A stretch of DNA of 64,000 bases. Source: Pseudomonas frederiksbergensis. Lineage in GTDB: Bacteria; Pseudomonadota; Gammaproteobacteria; Pseudomonadales; Pseudomonadaceae. This document shows, piece after piece, positions 25,541 through 34,770 of the stretch (positions are counted from its first letter, which is position 1; each line of letters starts with the position of its first letter). The translations under genes were made by a program, and so were the position numbers. The stretch is taken from assembly GCF_001952935.1 (NCBI RefSeq), contig NZ_CP018319.1:671501-735500 (forward strand). The letters run 5' to 3'. The notes beneath the pieces were generated by a model. It was not told the origin of the DNA. It saw only the letters and a program-made list of their open reading frames with translations, and did not search any database.

Positions 25541-26359
25541 TCAGTCGTGGTACATGACCGAGCGACCGCCATCGATGGTGATGCACGAGGCATTGATGAA
25601 CGGCGCTTCATCGCTGGCCAGGAAAACGGCGGTCATGGCGACTTCGATCGGCTGGCCGATACGACGTGGCGGGTGCAGATCGAACGCGCGCTGTCGCTCG
25701 GCATGCGGGTCGGCAAAACCGTTCCAGTAATCGACGTTCAGTTGGGTTTCGATGTAACCCGGCGCGATGGCGTTGACGCGAATGCCCTTCGGCGCGTACT
25801 CGATGCCCAGGGCGCGGGTCAGGCCGAGCAAACCGTGCTTGGCCACCGGGTACGGGAAGCAACCGGGAATGATGTGAGTGGAATGGGTCGAGGCGATGTT
25901 GATGATGCTGCCAATGCCTTGCTCGATCATCTGCGGCAGCACCGCTTTGCAACCGTACCAGGCGCCATCGAGGTCGATGGCGAAGCAACGACGCCAGTCT
26001 TCCTCGGTCATTTCCAGCGGATCGCGGAACACGTTGACCCCGGCGCAGTTGACCAGCACATCGATGCGACCGTGCAGCTCGATCGCCAGTCCGGCCATGG
26101 CGTGCAGGTCTTGCTGGTTGGAAACGTCAGCCTTGATTGCCTGCACATCAAAGCCTTTGTCCCGCCATTGAGCCGCGACTTTTTCGACTTTCTCACCCTG
26201 GATATCGCTGATGATCAGCCTGGCCTGCTGGGAAGCGAAGGTCGCGACAATCGCCTCGCCAATGCCCTGAGCAGCACCGGTCAGCAGCACCACCTTGTTT
26301 TTCAGGCGCTCACCCTTTGGTGGTTCGGGCACCGGTGGCAAGGAAAGAGGTTCAGCCAT
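25541..26359 (-). CDS. SDR-family sugar 1-dehydrogenase (likely D-galactose/L-arabinose)
   Basis: A 272-aa short-chain dehydrogenase. The cofactor motif is LLTGAAQGIGEA, the structural NCAG motif is VNCAGVNVF, and the active site is Ser in NIASTHSTHI with YPVAKHG providing Tyr and Lys. An unusual N-terminal proline-rich extension of about 17 residues precedes the fold. Context (araFGH downstream, SMP-30 lactonase upstream, a promoter shared with the galactonate operon) indicates oxidation of D-galactose, and perhaps L-arabinose, to the lactone. The start at 26359 follows AAGGAG. A 30-codon leader ORF overlaps the start. Confidence 0.85.
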   Translation of the reverse strand: MAEPLSLPPVPEPPKGERLKNKVVLLTGAAQGIGEAIVATFASQQARLIISDIQGEKVEKVAAQWRDKGFDVQAIKADVSNQQDLHAMAGLAIELHGRIDVLVNCAGVNVFRDPLEMTEEDWRRCFAIDLDGAWYGCKAVLPQMIEQGIGSIINIASTHSTHIIPGCFPYPVAKHGLLGLTRALGIEYAPKGIRVNAIAPGYIETQLNVDYWNGFADPHAERQRAFDLHPPRRIGQPIEVAMTAVFLASDEAPFINASCITIDGGRSVMYHD

Positions 26360-26444
26360 GGATCAACACTCCTTTTCGAAGGCACGACAAAAACCGGGCA
26401 TCTGTCGATGTCCGGTCAAAAAGCTTTTTGGAAAATCGCTGCAT
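26352..26444 (-). CDS. putative 30-aa leader ORF overlapping the SDR start
   Basis: The control module copied from (or to) dgoK includes a ribosome site AGGTGAAG and an ATG at 26444. That ATG opens a 30-codon frame (MQRFSKKLFDRTSTDARFLS onward) whose TGA lies 8 nt inside the SDR gene (26354-26352). In dgoK the homologous ATG is the true start. The peptide resembles nothing known. Translational coupling to the SDR gene is possible. Confidence 0.4.
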   Translation of the reverse strand: MQRFSKKLFDRTSTDARFLSCLRKGVLIHG

Positions 26445-26486
26445 CACTTCACCTGTTTTGTTTTTTTAAGTGTGAGTGCGTGTAAC

Positions 26487-26557
26487 TGATGGAGCCGACT
26501 ATAAACCCGACCGCCAAATAATCTCAATATATAATTTTACATCCCATATTTTGGGAT
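26487..26557 (-). promoter_or_regulatory. SDR-araFGH promoter with palindromic operator shared with dgo
   Basis: TCTCAATATAT (26522-26532) and ATATTTTGGGA (26546-26556) match the dgo palindrome arms, the second with two mismatches, and keep the same 13-bp spacer. On the minus strand TTGAGA, 18 bp, TATAGT repeats the dgo promoter exactly in layout. Homology continues downstream to the AACAAAACAGGTGAAG ribosome site. Confidence 0.75.
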
Positions 26558-27433
26558 TTACCCCACAAACCGCGTGCAGGCCTTTCCGGGCACATCGACT
26601 CGAACCGACAACAACGCCCCGTCCAACGGATGATTGAGCGGGCTCGCAGCGCTGGTGATGTACAGGGTTTTGAAGTCTTCACCGCCGAATACGCAGCTGG
26701 TGGGACGGCTGACGGGCAGTTCAATCACGCGATCGACCTGCCCGTCCGGGCTCAGCCTGAGTAGACAGCTGCCATTCCAGCGGGCATTCCAGATATAACC
26801 TTCGGCATCCATCGCCGAGCCATCCGGCTCGCCGCGCTCATACGGCCCGAACCAGATGTGGGCCGGGTCGAGGCTGCCGTCGGTGCGGATGAAGTACTGG
26901 TAGAGCGTGTTGTCGAGGCTGTCACCGAAATAGACGGTGGTCCCGTCGTCGCTCCACAGCAACGTGTTCGGGATGCCCAACCCGCGAAGCAACGGCGTGA
27001 CCCGAGCATCGCGATCGATGCGAAACAGGCCGCCGGAGCGCCGGACGATGGGCACATCTTCACCCTGCTCGCCAATGTTGTTCTGCATGGTGCCGAGCCA
27101 GAGCCGGCCCTGCGCATCGCATCGGGCTTCATTGGCGCGATTGCCGGGTTGCGGATCGGCGACGCAGAGCAAGGTCAATCGTGGCTCGAGGCCGGGGGAA
27201 TCCAGATCAAGTCGATACACGCCGCTGTTCAACGTCACCAGCGCATCGCCGCTTTCGCAGGGAATGAAGGCTGACACGTGCTCGGGCATCTGCCAGATCT
27301 GCACGTTGGCGCCGATCAGCCGCAACGCCTGTTGACCGGCGATATCAACCCAGTACAGCGCCTGGGTCGGCGCATCCCAGAACGGACTTTCGCCCAGTCG
27401 TGCCCGGTGTTCGGTAACCGCGGTCCATTCCAT
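26558..27433 (-). CDS. SMP-30/gluconolactonase-family sugar lactonase
   Basis: A 291-aa six-bladed beta-propeller lactonase. Metal-ligand positions of the family are visible: Glu in RLGESPFW, Asn in GNRANEARCD and GIPNTLLWS, and Asp in GEPDGSAMDAEG. It would open galactono- (or arabino-) lactone made by the SDR enzyme, giving the aldonate for DgoD. The start at 27433 follows AGGAGG; longer forms run into a REP element. It sits between the GntR gene and the SDR operator and probably belongs with the regulator's transcript. Confidence 0.87.
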   Translation of the reverse strand: MEWTAVTEHRARLGESPFWDAPTQALYWVDIAGQQALRLIGANVQIWQMPEHVSAFIPCESGDALVTLNSGVYRLDLDSPGLEPRLTLLCVADPQPGNRANEARCDAQGRLWLGTMQNNIGEQGEDVPIVRRSGGLFRIDRDARVTPLLRGLGIPNTLLWSDDGTTVYFGDSLDNTLYQYFIRTDGSLDPAHIWFGPYERGEPDGSAMDAEGYIWNARWNGSCLLRLSPDGQVDRVIELPVSRPTSCVFGGEDFKTLYITSAASPLNHPLDGALLSVRVDVPGKACTRFVG

Positions 27434-27461
27434 GAAACCTCCTGCTTTCTTATTGCTTTTA

Positions 27462-27551
27462 TGTGGGAGCGGGCTTGCTCGCGAAGGCGTCGGTACATTC
27501 AACATCACGGTTACCTGACACACCGCCTTCGCGAGCAAGCCCGCTCCCACA
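27462..27551. repeat. REP-like inverted pair (GGGAGCGGGCTTGCTCGCGAAGGCG family)
   Basis: Two inverted REP units fill most of the 132-bp gap between the GntR gene and the lactonase gene, both on the minus strand. The hairpin lies inside the presumed transcript. Confidence 0.85.
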
Positions 27552-27565
27552 AGGGATTTGAGTGA

Positions 27566-28288
27566 TCAACTGGCCTTCTTGTCAGCCATGACTTGCGGGT
27601 AGAAACGCTTGATCGCCAGGTTGGCATTATCTATCAGGGTCATGCAGGCCCAGACTCCTCGCGCGGCATCCCGGGCGGCGATGGCCTCAGCCATGTCTTT
27701 GTGAATCGGCAGCGTACGACGCAGTTCGTCCGGGTCAGCGGCCGAAACTTCGAACGACACCGCCAGCAGTGCGCCGAGGGCCGGGACCATTTGTTCGATA
27801 AATTGATTGTGGCTGGCAGCGAGGATGCACTCGTGGAAGAACTGGTCGGCACGGTTGTAATCGATGCCGCTGTCCACTGCCCGCTCCAATGCGTTGTAAG
27901 CCTGAAGGATGGCGTGAACCTGCTCGACGGTAGCGCGCTCGCAAGCCCAGCGTACGGCCATGGGTTCGATGGTGCGGCGCAGGTCGAGCAAGTCGTCGAC
28001 GAAGTTTTCCGGCAAGCCGCTGCGCGACAGCCAGCCTACGACTTGCGGATCGAAGAGGTTCCAGCGGCGCACCGGCAACACCCGCGTGCCGACCTTGGGC
28101 CCGACTTCGAGCATGCCCTTGGCGACCAGGGTTTTGATGGCTTCGCGGATTACGGTGCGGCTGACACCGAGCTGTTCGCCCAGGTCGGCCTCGACCTTGA
28201 GCGTCTCACCGGGTTTGACCTGCCCCGTGGCGATCCAGCAACCCAGCCAATCGACCGTCGACGCATGAAAACTGCTGGACATGGACAC
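27566..28288 (-). CDS. FadR-subfamily GntR regulator
   Basis: A 240-aa regulator. The N-terminal winged helix reads LGEQLGVSRTVIREAIKTLVAKGM (about residues 35-58) and the C-terminal all-helical FCD domain spans about 90-225 with metal-binding histidine positions. It resembles the DgoR-type sugar-acid regulators. It heads the sugar oxidation cluster. The 14-bp element between its own -35 and -10 and the same element before araF suggest it represses itself and araFGH. The effector is probably a sugar acid or lactone. Confidence 0.87.
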   Translation of the reverse strand: MSMSSSFHASTVDWLGCWIATGQVKPGETLKVEADLGEQLGVSRTVIREAIKTLVAKGMLEVGPKVGTRVLPVRRWNLFDPQVVGWLSRSGLPENFVDDLLDLRRTIEPMAVRWACERATVEQVHAILQAYNALERAVDSGIDYNRADQFFHECILAASHNQFIEQMVPALGALLAVSFEVSAADPDELRRTLPIHKDMAEAIAARDAARGVWACMTLIDNANLAIKRFYPQVMADKKAS

Positions 28289-28330
28289 CTCGATTCAGGG
28301 ACGGCACAAAGCCGTTCGCGATAGGTGCCT

Positions 28331-28359
28331 ACGCTAATCATCATACGATTGGGTGTCAA
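28331..28359 (-). promoter_or_regulatory. promoter and autoregulatory operator of the FadR-type regulator gene
   Basis: On the minus strand TTGACA (28359-28354) and TAGCGT (28336-28331) are 17 bp apart. The 14-bp element ATCGTATGATGATT (28349-28336) fills most of the spacer and its last base overlaps the -10. A protein bound there would block the promoter. The -10 is a weak match. Confidence 0.6.
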
Positions 28360-28409
28360 TTTGAATTTTCAGCGCCAACACACATCAAGCATGCACAGTT
28401 TTTTACTGT

Positions 28410-28970
28410 TTACGGCTCAAGCCCGATGGGGAAGAACTCGCCAGCGCTCCACACACCTAACCAGCGCTGCCCGTCGATCTCGCGGGTGACGGCCAGCTCC
28501 ACCAGTTGGTAGAACACGTTGCGGTGGATCAAGGCTTCGAGGTTGGTGCGCACATGCACGTAGGGCGCAGGTTCTTGCGTGACCGGATCGATCACCACAC
28601 GCATGGGGTGTTCGGGACCGGCCTCGGCGGTCTCGTCAACATTGGTGGTGAAGCGCAGGACCTGGGTTTCACCCTCGCCTTCGACATCCACGGCAATCGC
28701 CACGAAGGGCGCATCGTCGACCTTGATGCCAACCTTCTCGACCGGGGTGATGAGGAAGTAATCGTCACCATCGCGGCGGATGATGGTAGAGAACAGCTTG
28801 ACCATCGGCTTGCGCCCGATCGGCGTGCCCAGGTAGTACCAGGTGCCGTCACGGGCGATACGCATGTCGATGTCGCCGCAGAAGTCGGGGTTCCACAAGT
28901 GGACCGGCGGCAAGCCTTTGGTTTTGGGGATTTGCCCCAACAGGTCGTTGGCTTTTTGCGGGCCACTCAT
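28410..28970 (-). CDS. DUF1285 domain protein
   Basis: A 186-aa cytoplasmic protein of the DUF1285 family, recognisable from the segment [19 protein letters not shown] and the later [13 protein letters not shown]. It has no signal peptide or membrane segment. It lies 16 bp downstream of the DUF4823 lipoprotein gene in the same direction and probably shares its transcript. Its function is unknown. The pair sits near the conserved tetR-tatD end of this chromosomal region. Confidence 0.85.
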   Translation of the reverse strand: MSGPQKANDLLGQIPKTKGLPPVHLWNPDFCGDIDMRIARDGTWYYLGTPIGRKPMVKLFSTIIRRDGDDYFLITPVEKVGIKVDDAPFVAIAVDVEGEGETQVLRFTTNVDETAEAGPEHPMRVVIDPVTQEPAPYVHVRTNLEALIHRNVFYQLVELAVTREIDGQRWLGVWSAGEFFPIGLEP

Positions 28971-28986
28971 GGCGTTCTCCTTTGAA

Positions 28987-29595
28987 TTACTGGTCGCTGA
29001 GCCCCAGCAGGCTGCGCGCGTATTGCTCCAGCGGCGGGCCCATCAGGTCTTCTGGCTTTTTATCGTGGAACGTCAGTAAACCGCCACGACTCTTGATACG
29101 TGCAGTATCAATCAAATACTGGGTGCTGGTCTCGATCAACATGATCTGAATCACACCACCGTCGATACCGAGGCGATCCAGGGCTTCCTGATCGAGCCAC
29201 TCGTCCGAGTTGCCGATACGGTCATCAGACTTGGCGAACCGGGTATAGAGCAGGTAATGGGCACCGGCGGCACGGGCTTCGCCCATGGCTTGATCAAGAC
29301 CTTGCGGGGCACGGGCGCGGCGGACCATAGGGAAGTATTCGACAAAACCATCGAAGGCGACTTCGGCAATCACGTTAGGTCGTGGGTAGACAGTACTGCC
29401 TGGCGGCACAAAGGCGCCCTGGGCGATATAGACGAAAGAGTCCGGCTGGATGCGCAGGTTATTCACCCGGCGGCTGTCGCTATGGTCGAGCAGCCCCGCG
29501 TCGCTCATGTGGTAGCGAGTCCCTTCAGCCAGATCGCTGACATTCATGCAGCCACCAAGCGCCAAAACGGCCAGCAGCAAAACCAGGCTACGCAT
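28987..29595 (-). CDS. DUF4823 domain lipoprotein
   Basis: A 202-aa predicted lipoprotein with a signal peptide and lipobox at about residue 16 (LGGC). The body matches the DUF4823 family, with segments such as [13 protein letters not shown] and [10 protein letters not shown]. It is upstream of, and probably co-transcribed with, the DUF1285 gene. The function is unknown. Confidence 0.83.
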   Translation of the reverse strand: MRSLVLLLAVLALGGCMNVSDLAEGTRYHMSDAGLLDHSDSRRVNNLRIQPDSFVYIAQGAFVPPGSTVYPRPNVIAEVAFDGFVEYFPMVRRARAPQGLDQAMGEARAAGAHYLLYTRFAKSDDRIGNSDEWLDQEALDRLGIDGGVIQIMLIETSTQYLIDTARIKSRGGLLTFHDKKPEDLMGPPLEQYARSLLGLSDQ

Positions 29596-29690
29596 CCTAC
29601 CCTCCAGAGGCCGGTGACGGAAAACCGGCGAATGGCCATGGGATGCAGCTTCCGCGCCAGTCCCTGGAACTCAAATCATTTCACGTGAAC

Positions 29691-29823
29691 TGTGGCGAGG
29701 GGGCTTGCCCCCGTTCGGCTGCGTAGCAGCCGTAAAACCGATACAGACGGTGCTTCAGACACAGTAGAGAGAATGGTTTTAGGGTCGCTTCGCGACCCAA
29801 CGGGGGCAAGCCCCCTCGCCACA
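29691..29823. repeat. palindromic repeat, TGTGGCGAGGGGGCTTGCCCCCGTT family
   Basis: TGTGGCGAGGGGGCTTGCCC at the left pairs with its complement ending at 29823; inner stems are GGCTGCGTAGCAGCC and GGGTCGCTTCGCGACCC. It fills the gap between the DUF4823 and moaA genes. It is a different dispersed family from the other repeats here. Confidence 0.85.
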
Positions 29824-29847
29824 ACAGCTCCTCACCACAGGGCCAGC

Positions 29848-30816
29848 TCAGCCGCCGATGATTTTCATGATGGTCGCGCCCCCAGAGAATGCCACTTCCT
29901 GCTTGTCGCCCAAGGCTTTCACCAGGAGTCTCTGCAAGGCGGGCAACGCTTGATGACGGGGCTTGTCCAGCAGGTCGCCGACATAGTGGCGGTTGCTCGA
30001 CGACAGGCAGCCATGCAGCCAGCCCGTGGAGGACAGACGCAGCCGCGAACAGGTGCGGCAGAAAGGAACGCTTTCGTTGGCGATAACGCCGAAGTAGCCC
30101 TGCCCCGGAATTTCATAACGCACGGCGGTGGCATCTACCGGCGCATCGGCCTGCAGGTATTCGTAGCGCTCGCCGATCAGGCTCAGCAACTGCTGAAGGC
30201 TGACAAACTGCTGCAGGAACGCATTGGAGTCACTGGCCAGGTGGCCCATGCGCATCAACTCGATGAAGCGAAGCTCATAGCCGCGCTCCAGACAGTAATC
30301 GAGTAGCGGCATCACTTGATCGAGGTTCTGCCCACGCAGCGGCACCATATTGACCTTGATCTTCAAGCCGGCGGCGCTGGCTTGATCCATACCGTCGAGC
30401 ACAGTCGCCAGATCGCCGCCACGGGCAATGCTGCGAAAGGCGCTCGCATCCAGGGTATCGAGGGAAACGTTGATGCGACGAATACCTGCATCCACCAGCA
30501 GTGGCAGCTTTTTCGCCAGCAGCTGACCGTTGGTGGTCAGGCTGATGTCCGCCAGGCCCATCTGCCCGACAGCAGTCATGAAGGTTTCGAGTTTGGGGCT
30601 GACCAGCGGCTCGCCGCCGGTGATGCGCAAACGCTCAATGCCGGCAGCTTCAATCAGATAGGCCACGCCACGCGCCATGGCCTCGGCCGACAATTCATCC
30701 TGCGCAGCGACCAACCGTTTGCCATTGGGCACGCAGTAGGTACAAGCGTAATTACAGGCTGAAGTCAGACTGATTCGCAAATTGCGAAAACGCCTGCCTT
30801 GACGGTCAACGATCAT
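29848..30816 (-). CDS. moaA: GTP 3',8-cyclase (molybdenum cofactor biosynthesis)
   Basis: A 322-aa radical-SAM enzyme that starts molybdopterin synthesis from GTP. The SAM-binding cluster is CNYACTYC (residues 21-28, CxxxCxxC) and the second cluster is near the C terminus (FCRTCSRLRLSSTGWLHGC). The TGGEPL motif is present. No other moa gene is adjacent, so it may be a stand-alone or second copy. The molybdo-hydroxylase genes at 50-54 kb would need its product. A perfect 12-bp palindrome lies just upstream of the start. Confidence 0.94.
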   Translation of the reverse strand: MIVDRQGRRFRNLRISLTSACNYACTYCVPNGKRLVAAQDELSAEAMARGVAYLIEAAGIERLRITGGEPLVSPKLETFMTAVGQMGLADISLTTNGQLLAKKLPLLVDAGIRRINVSLDTLDASAFRSIARGGDLATVLDGMDQASAAGLKIKVNMVPLRGQNLDQVMPLLDYCLERGYELRFIELMRMGHLASDSNAFLQQFVSLQQLLSLIGERYEYLQADAPVDATAVRYEIPGQGYFGVIANESVPFCRTCSRLRLSSTGWLHGCLSSSNRHYVGDLLDKPRHQALPALQRLLVKALGDKQEVAFSGGATIMKIIGG

Positions 30817-30846
30817 GGACTACTCCGGCGGAAGAATATTCGGACC

Positions 30847-30878
30847 GCTAAAACTTGACTCACAAATCAAGTTTTAGC
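30847..30878. promoter_or_regulatory. perfect 12-bp inverted repeat upstream of moaA
   Basis: GCTAAAACTTGA (30847-30858), the 8-nt loop CTCACAAA and TCAAGTTTTAGC (30867-30878) form a perfect inverted repeat 30 bp upstream of the moaA start. It has no T-run, so it is a poor terminator for the tetR gene. It is more likely an operator or a leader hairpin. Confidence 0.5.
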
Positions 30879-30955
30879 AAGTCCTATGCCTGAGTATATT
30901 CCTGCGGTACTGCACCACGTAGCGAAATCATGGCGCAATAAGGCAACTGAATGGT

Positions 30956-31594
30956 TCAGCTGCTCGGAGTGTCGCTATCTCGCTTGCGTTTGTTGCCCAT
31001 GCGCACGCCGATGTCCATCAGGAACTGGAAGAAGCCTTCCTGATCTTCCAGCACATTGCTCCAGAATGGCGAGTGATACAGCGCCACGGCGCCGTGCACC
31101 AACGCCCAGGAAGCGCAGTAATGGAAATAAGGCGGTACGTCTTCGAGTTTGCCTTCGCTGATCCGGCCCTTGATCAGCAGGGTCAGGCGTTCGAAGTTCG
31201 AGGCGCGGATCTTGTGCAGCTCCTCGACCATCTCCGGCACCTGATTGCCCTTGACCACCTTTTCTTCCAGGCGATCGAACAACCGATAGCGTTGAGGATC
31301 GCGCATGCGGAATTCGAAGTAGGCCCGGGACAGGGCTTCCTTGTCCTTGTCGACATCGGCCGAATGCAACAGCTCGTTCAAATCGCGCTCGTAATCGAGC
31401 ATCAGGCGCAGATAGATTTCGGCCTTGGATTTGAAGTGCTTGTAGATCGTGCCTTTGCCGATACCGACGGCATCAGCAATCATCTCGACGGTGACACTGT
31501 CTTCACCTTGATCGAGGAACAGCTTGAGCGCGGTATCGAGAATTTCTTGCTCGCGGCGACGAAACTCACGGACCTTACGAGGTTCTTTATGCAT
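30956..31594 (-). CDS. TetR-family transcriptional regulator
   Basis: A 212-aa TetR regulator. The N-terminal helix-turn-helix lies at about residues 13-58 (VTVEMIADAVGIGKGTIYKHFKSKAEIYLRLM). The C-terminal ligand domain ends in a charged tail. The start at 31594 (MHKEPRKVREFRRREQEIL) is favoured because the upstream extension does not look like the family. It corresponds to the TetR gene next to rgsA and tatD in other pseudomonads. The target genes are unknown. Confidence 0.87.
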   Translation of the reverse strand: MHKEPRKVREFRRREQEILDTALKLFLDQGEDSVTVEMIADAVGIGKGTIYKHFKSKAEIYLRLMLDYERDLNELLHSADVDKDKEALSRAYFEFRMRDPQRYRLFDRLEEKVVKGNQVPEMVEELHKIRASNFERLTLLIKGRISEGKLEDVPPYFHYCASWALVHGAVALYHSPFWSNVLEDQEGFFQFLMDIGVRMGNKRKRDSDTPSS

Positions 31595-31800
31595 AAGAAA
31601 AGGTCTGTAGGGGGTCAAAATTCGAAGCCGCGTATTATGCCTAACTTGCGCAAAAATGCACGGATCATCCAACCATATATGTGTTTCTTGATGAATTCCG
31701 CCAGTCTCGCAGATTAATGAGAACTCAACCGAAGCGCCCGTATTCCAAATTTGTTTAAAAACCGGCGCCGGGAAACTGGACTCGGCGCGATACTGATCAA

Positions 31801-31929
31801 TACTTCAACTGTCGGCGGGACATCTCCCCCAAGTGTTGCGCCGATATAGGTACCAACGGACCGCGTGCCTTTGTTTTACTCCTAATGGTCTTAACCCGGA
31901 TTCACCCCCCAGAACCCGGGTTTTTTTTG
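31801..31929 (+). ncRNA. rgsA: probable RgsA (P16) regulatory small RNA
   Basis: Between the tetR-type gene and tatD, in the position where P. aeruginosa encodes RgsA, a rightward transcription unit ends in a terminator (AACCCGG 31893-31899, CCGGGTT 31916-31922, then T-run). An extended RpoS-like -10 (CGATACT, 31788-31794) would start the RNA near 31801, giving about 130 nt. No ORF fits inside. RgsA is known as an RpoS-dependent sRNA linked to Gac signalling and stress resistance. Identity rests on position and signals, not on a sequence search. Confidence 0.7.
31893..31929 (+). terminator. terminator of rgsA
   Basis: A 7-bp GC-rich stem with a 16-nt loop is followed by eight T residues. It ends 9 bp before the convergent tatD stop. 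Confidence 0.75.
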
Positions 31930-31937
31930 CCTGCGAT

Positions 31938-32723
31938 TTAGCCTTTCACATGTGCCAACGGAAACAGGCGCTTGAAGTTCTCGGTGGTTTGCTCGGCAAA
32001 CCGCTCGTAGGGCTCCCCTCGCAACATTGCCAGAAATTCCGCTACCTCGCGCACGTACTGCGGCAGGTTCGGCTTGCCGCGATGCGGGATCGGCGCCAGG
32101 TAAGGCGAGTCGGTTTCCACCAGCAACCGATCAGCGGGTACTTTACTGGCTACGTCACGCAGGGCGTCGGCATTGCGGAAAGTGACAATCCCGGACAAGG
32201 AAATGTAATACCCCATGTCCAGCGCCGCTTTGGCCATGTCCCAGTCTTCGGTGAAACAATGCAGCACGCCCGCCTGGGGCAGCGCCGCTTCACGCAGGAG
32301 GTTCAACGTATCGGCGCGGGCACCACGGGTGTGGATGATCACCGGTTTGCCCGTCTGCTGTGCCGCTTGCAGATGCAGGCGAAACGACGCCTGCTGCAAC
32401 TCTGCCGCTTCCGGTTCGTAGTGATAATCCAGGCCCGTTTCACCGATCGCGACCACACGCGGGTGATTGAGCTCGCGCAACAGCCAGTCCAATGCTGGCG
32501 CGGCGCCCGGTTGCACGTCCAGCGGATGCACGCCAACTGAACAATCGACGTCGTCGTAACGTTCGGCCAGGGCTTTGACGTCGGCGGCATTCTCGACGCT
32601 GACGCCAATACACAGAAAGTGCCCTACCCCGCGCAGACGGGCCGCATCCAGTGCAGCATCCAGGGAGCCGTCGTGGGCGGCAAGGTCAAGGCGATCAAGG
32701 TGGCAATGGGAATCTACGAGCAT
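31938..32723 (-). CDS. tatD: TatD-family metal-dependent deoxyribonuclease
   Basis: A 261-aa TIM-barrel hydrolase of the TatD family with 3'-5' exonuclease activity on DNA in characterised members. Metal ligands are visible in VDSHCHLD, GETGLDYHYE, HTRGARAD, LHCFTEDW and ETDSPYLAP. It is the last gene of the leftward tmk-holB-pilZ-tatD run, 14 bp after pilZ. This location is conserved in pseudomonads. Confidence 0.95.
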   Translation of the reverse strand: MLVDSHCHLDRLDLAAHDGSLDAALDAARLRGVGHFLCIGVSVENAADVKALAERYDDVDCSVGVHPLDVQPGAAPALDWLLRELNHPRVVAIGETGLDYHYEPEAAELQQASFRLHLQAAQQTGKPVIIHTRGARADTLNLLREAALPQAGVLHCFTEDWDMAKAALDMGYYISLSGIVTFRNADALRDVASKVPADRLLVETDSPYLAPIPHRGKPNLPQYVREVAEFLAMLRGEPYERFAEQTTENFKRLFPLAHVKG

Positions 32724-32737
32724 AAAAGGGCTGCAAC

Positions 32738-33094
32738 TTACATCGTATGAGTGGGACGGTCGGACTTCAGGGCTCCGGCCAGATGGGTTTCGATTCGACT
32801 GCGCGCGGTATTGTCGCCATCGTTGAATTGTACGCCGACCCCGGCGGCCCGGTTACCCTGCGCACCTTTTGGGGTGATCCAGGTGACCTTGCCGGCGACC
32901 GGAATCTTCTCCGGCTCGTCCATCACGCTCAACAGCATGAATACCTCGTCGCCCAACTTGTAACTCTTGTTGGTCGGGATAAACAGGCCACCATTCTTGA
33001 TGAACGGCATGTAGGCCGCGTAAAGCACGGACTTGTCCTTGATCGTCAGGGACAAAATGCCGTTGCGCGGCCCCGGATTGACGAGTTCATTCAT
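32738..33094 (-). CDS. pilZ: type IV pilus assembly protein PilZ
   Basis: A 118-aa single PilZ-domain protein needed for type IV pilus biogenesis and twitching. It matches P. aeruginosa PilZ closely (PNNGILSLTIKD-like start, KSYKLGDEVFMLL, KGAQGNRAAGVGVQFNDGDN). Like that protein it lacks the RxxxR / D-N-SxxG c-di-GMP-binding motif, so it is the non-binding type. It lies 43 bp downstream of holB. Confidence 0.95.
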   Translation of the reverse strand: MNELVNPGPRNGILSLTIKDKSVLYAAYMPFIKNGGLFIPTNKSYKLGDEVFMLLSVMDEPEKIPVAGKVTWITPKGAQGNRAAGVGVQFNDGDNTARSRIETHLAGALKSDRPTHTM

Positions 33095-33136
33095 GCTGAC
33101 CTCCGTTGCTGATGCTCAGAGTCTAGGCACAGACGG

Positions 33137-34760
<1,624 letters not shown>

Positions 34761-34770
34761 TTAGTCAGGG

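Larger units (their letters stand above)
31595..31937. other. 343-bp intergenic region with promoters and the rgsA sRNA
   Basis: This stretch carries the upstream region of the tetR gene at its left and the rgsA sRNA with its terminator at its right. No protein gene was seen in it. The tatD gene converges on the sRNA, 9 bp past its terminator. Confidence 0.6.

Noticed and set aside
28393..28412. Short ACAGT/ACTGT hairpin after the DUF1285 gene as a terminator
   Set aside because: Only a 5-bp stem with an A-rich loop; too weak to call.
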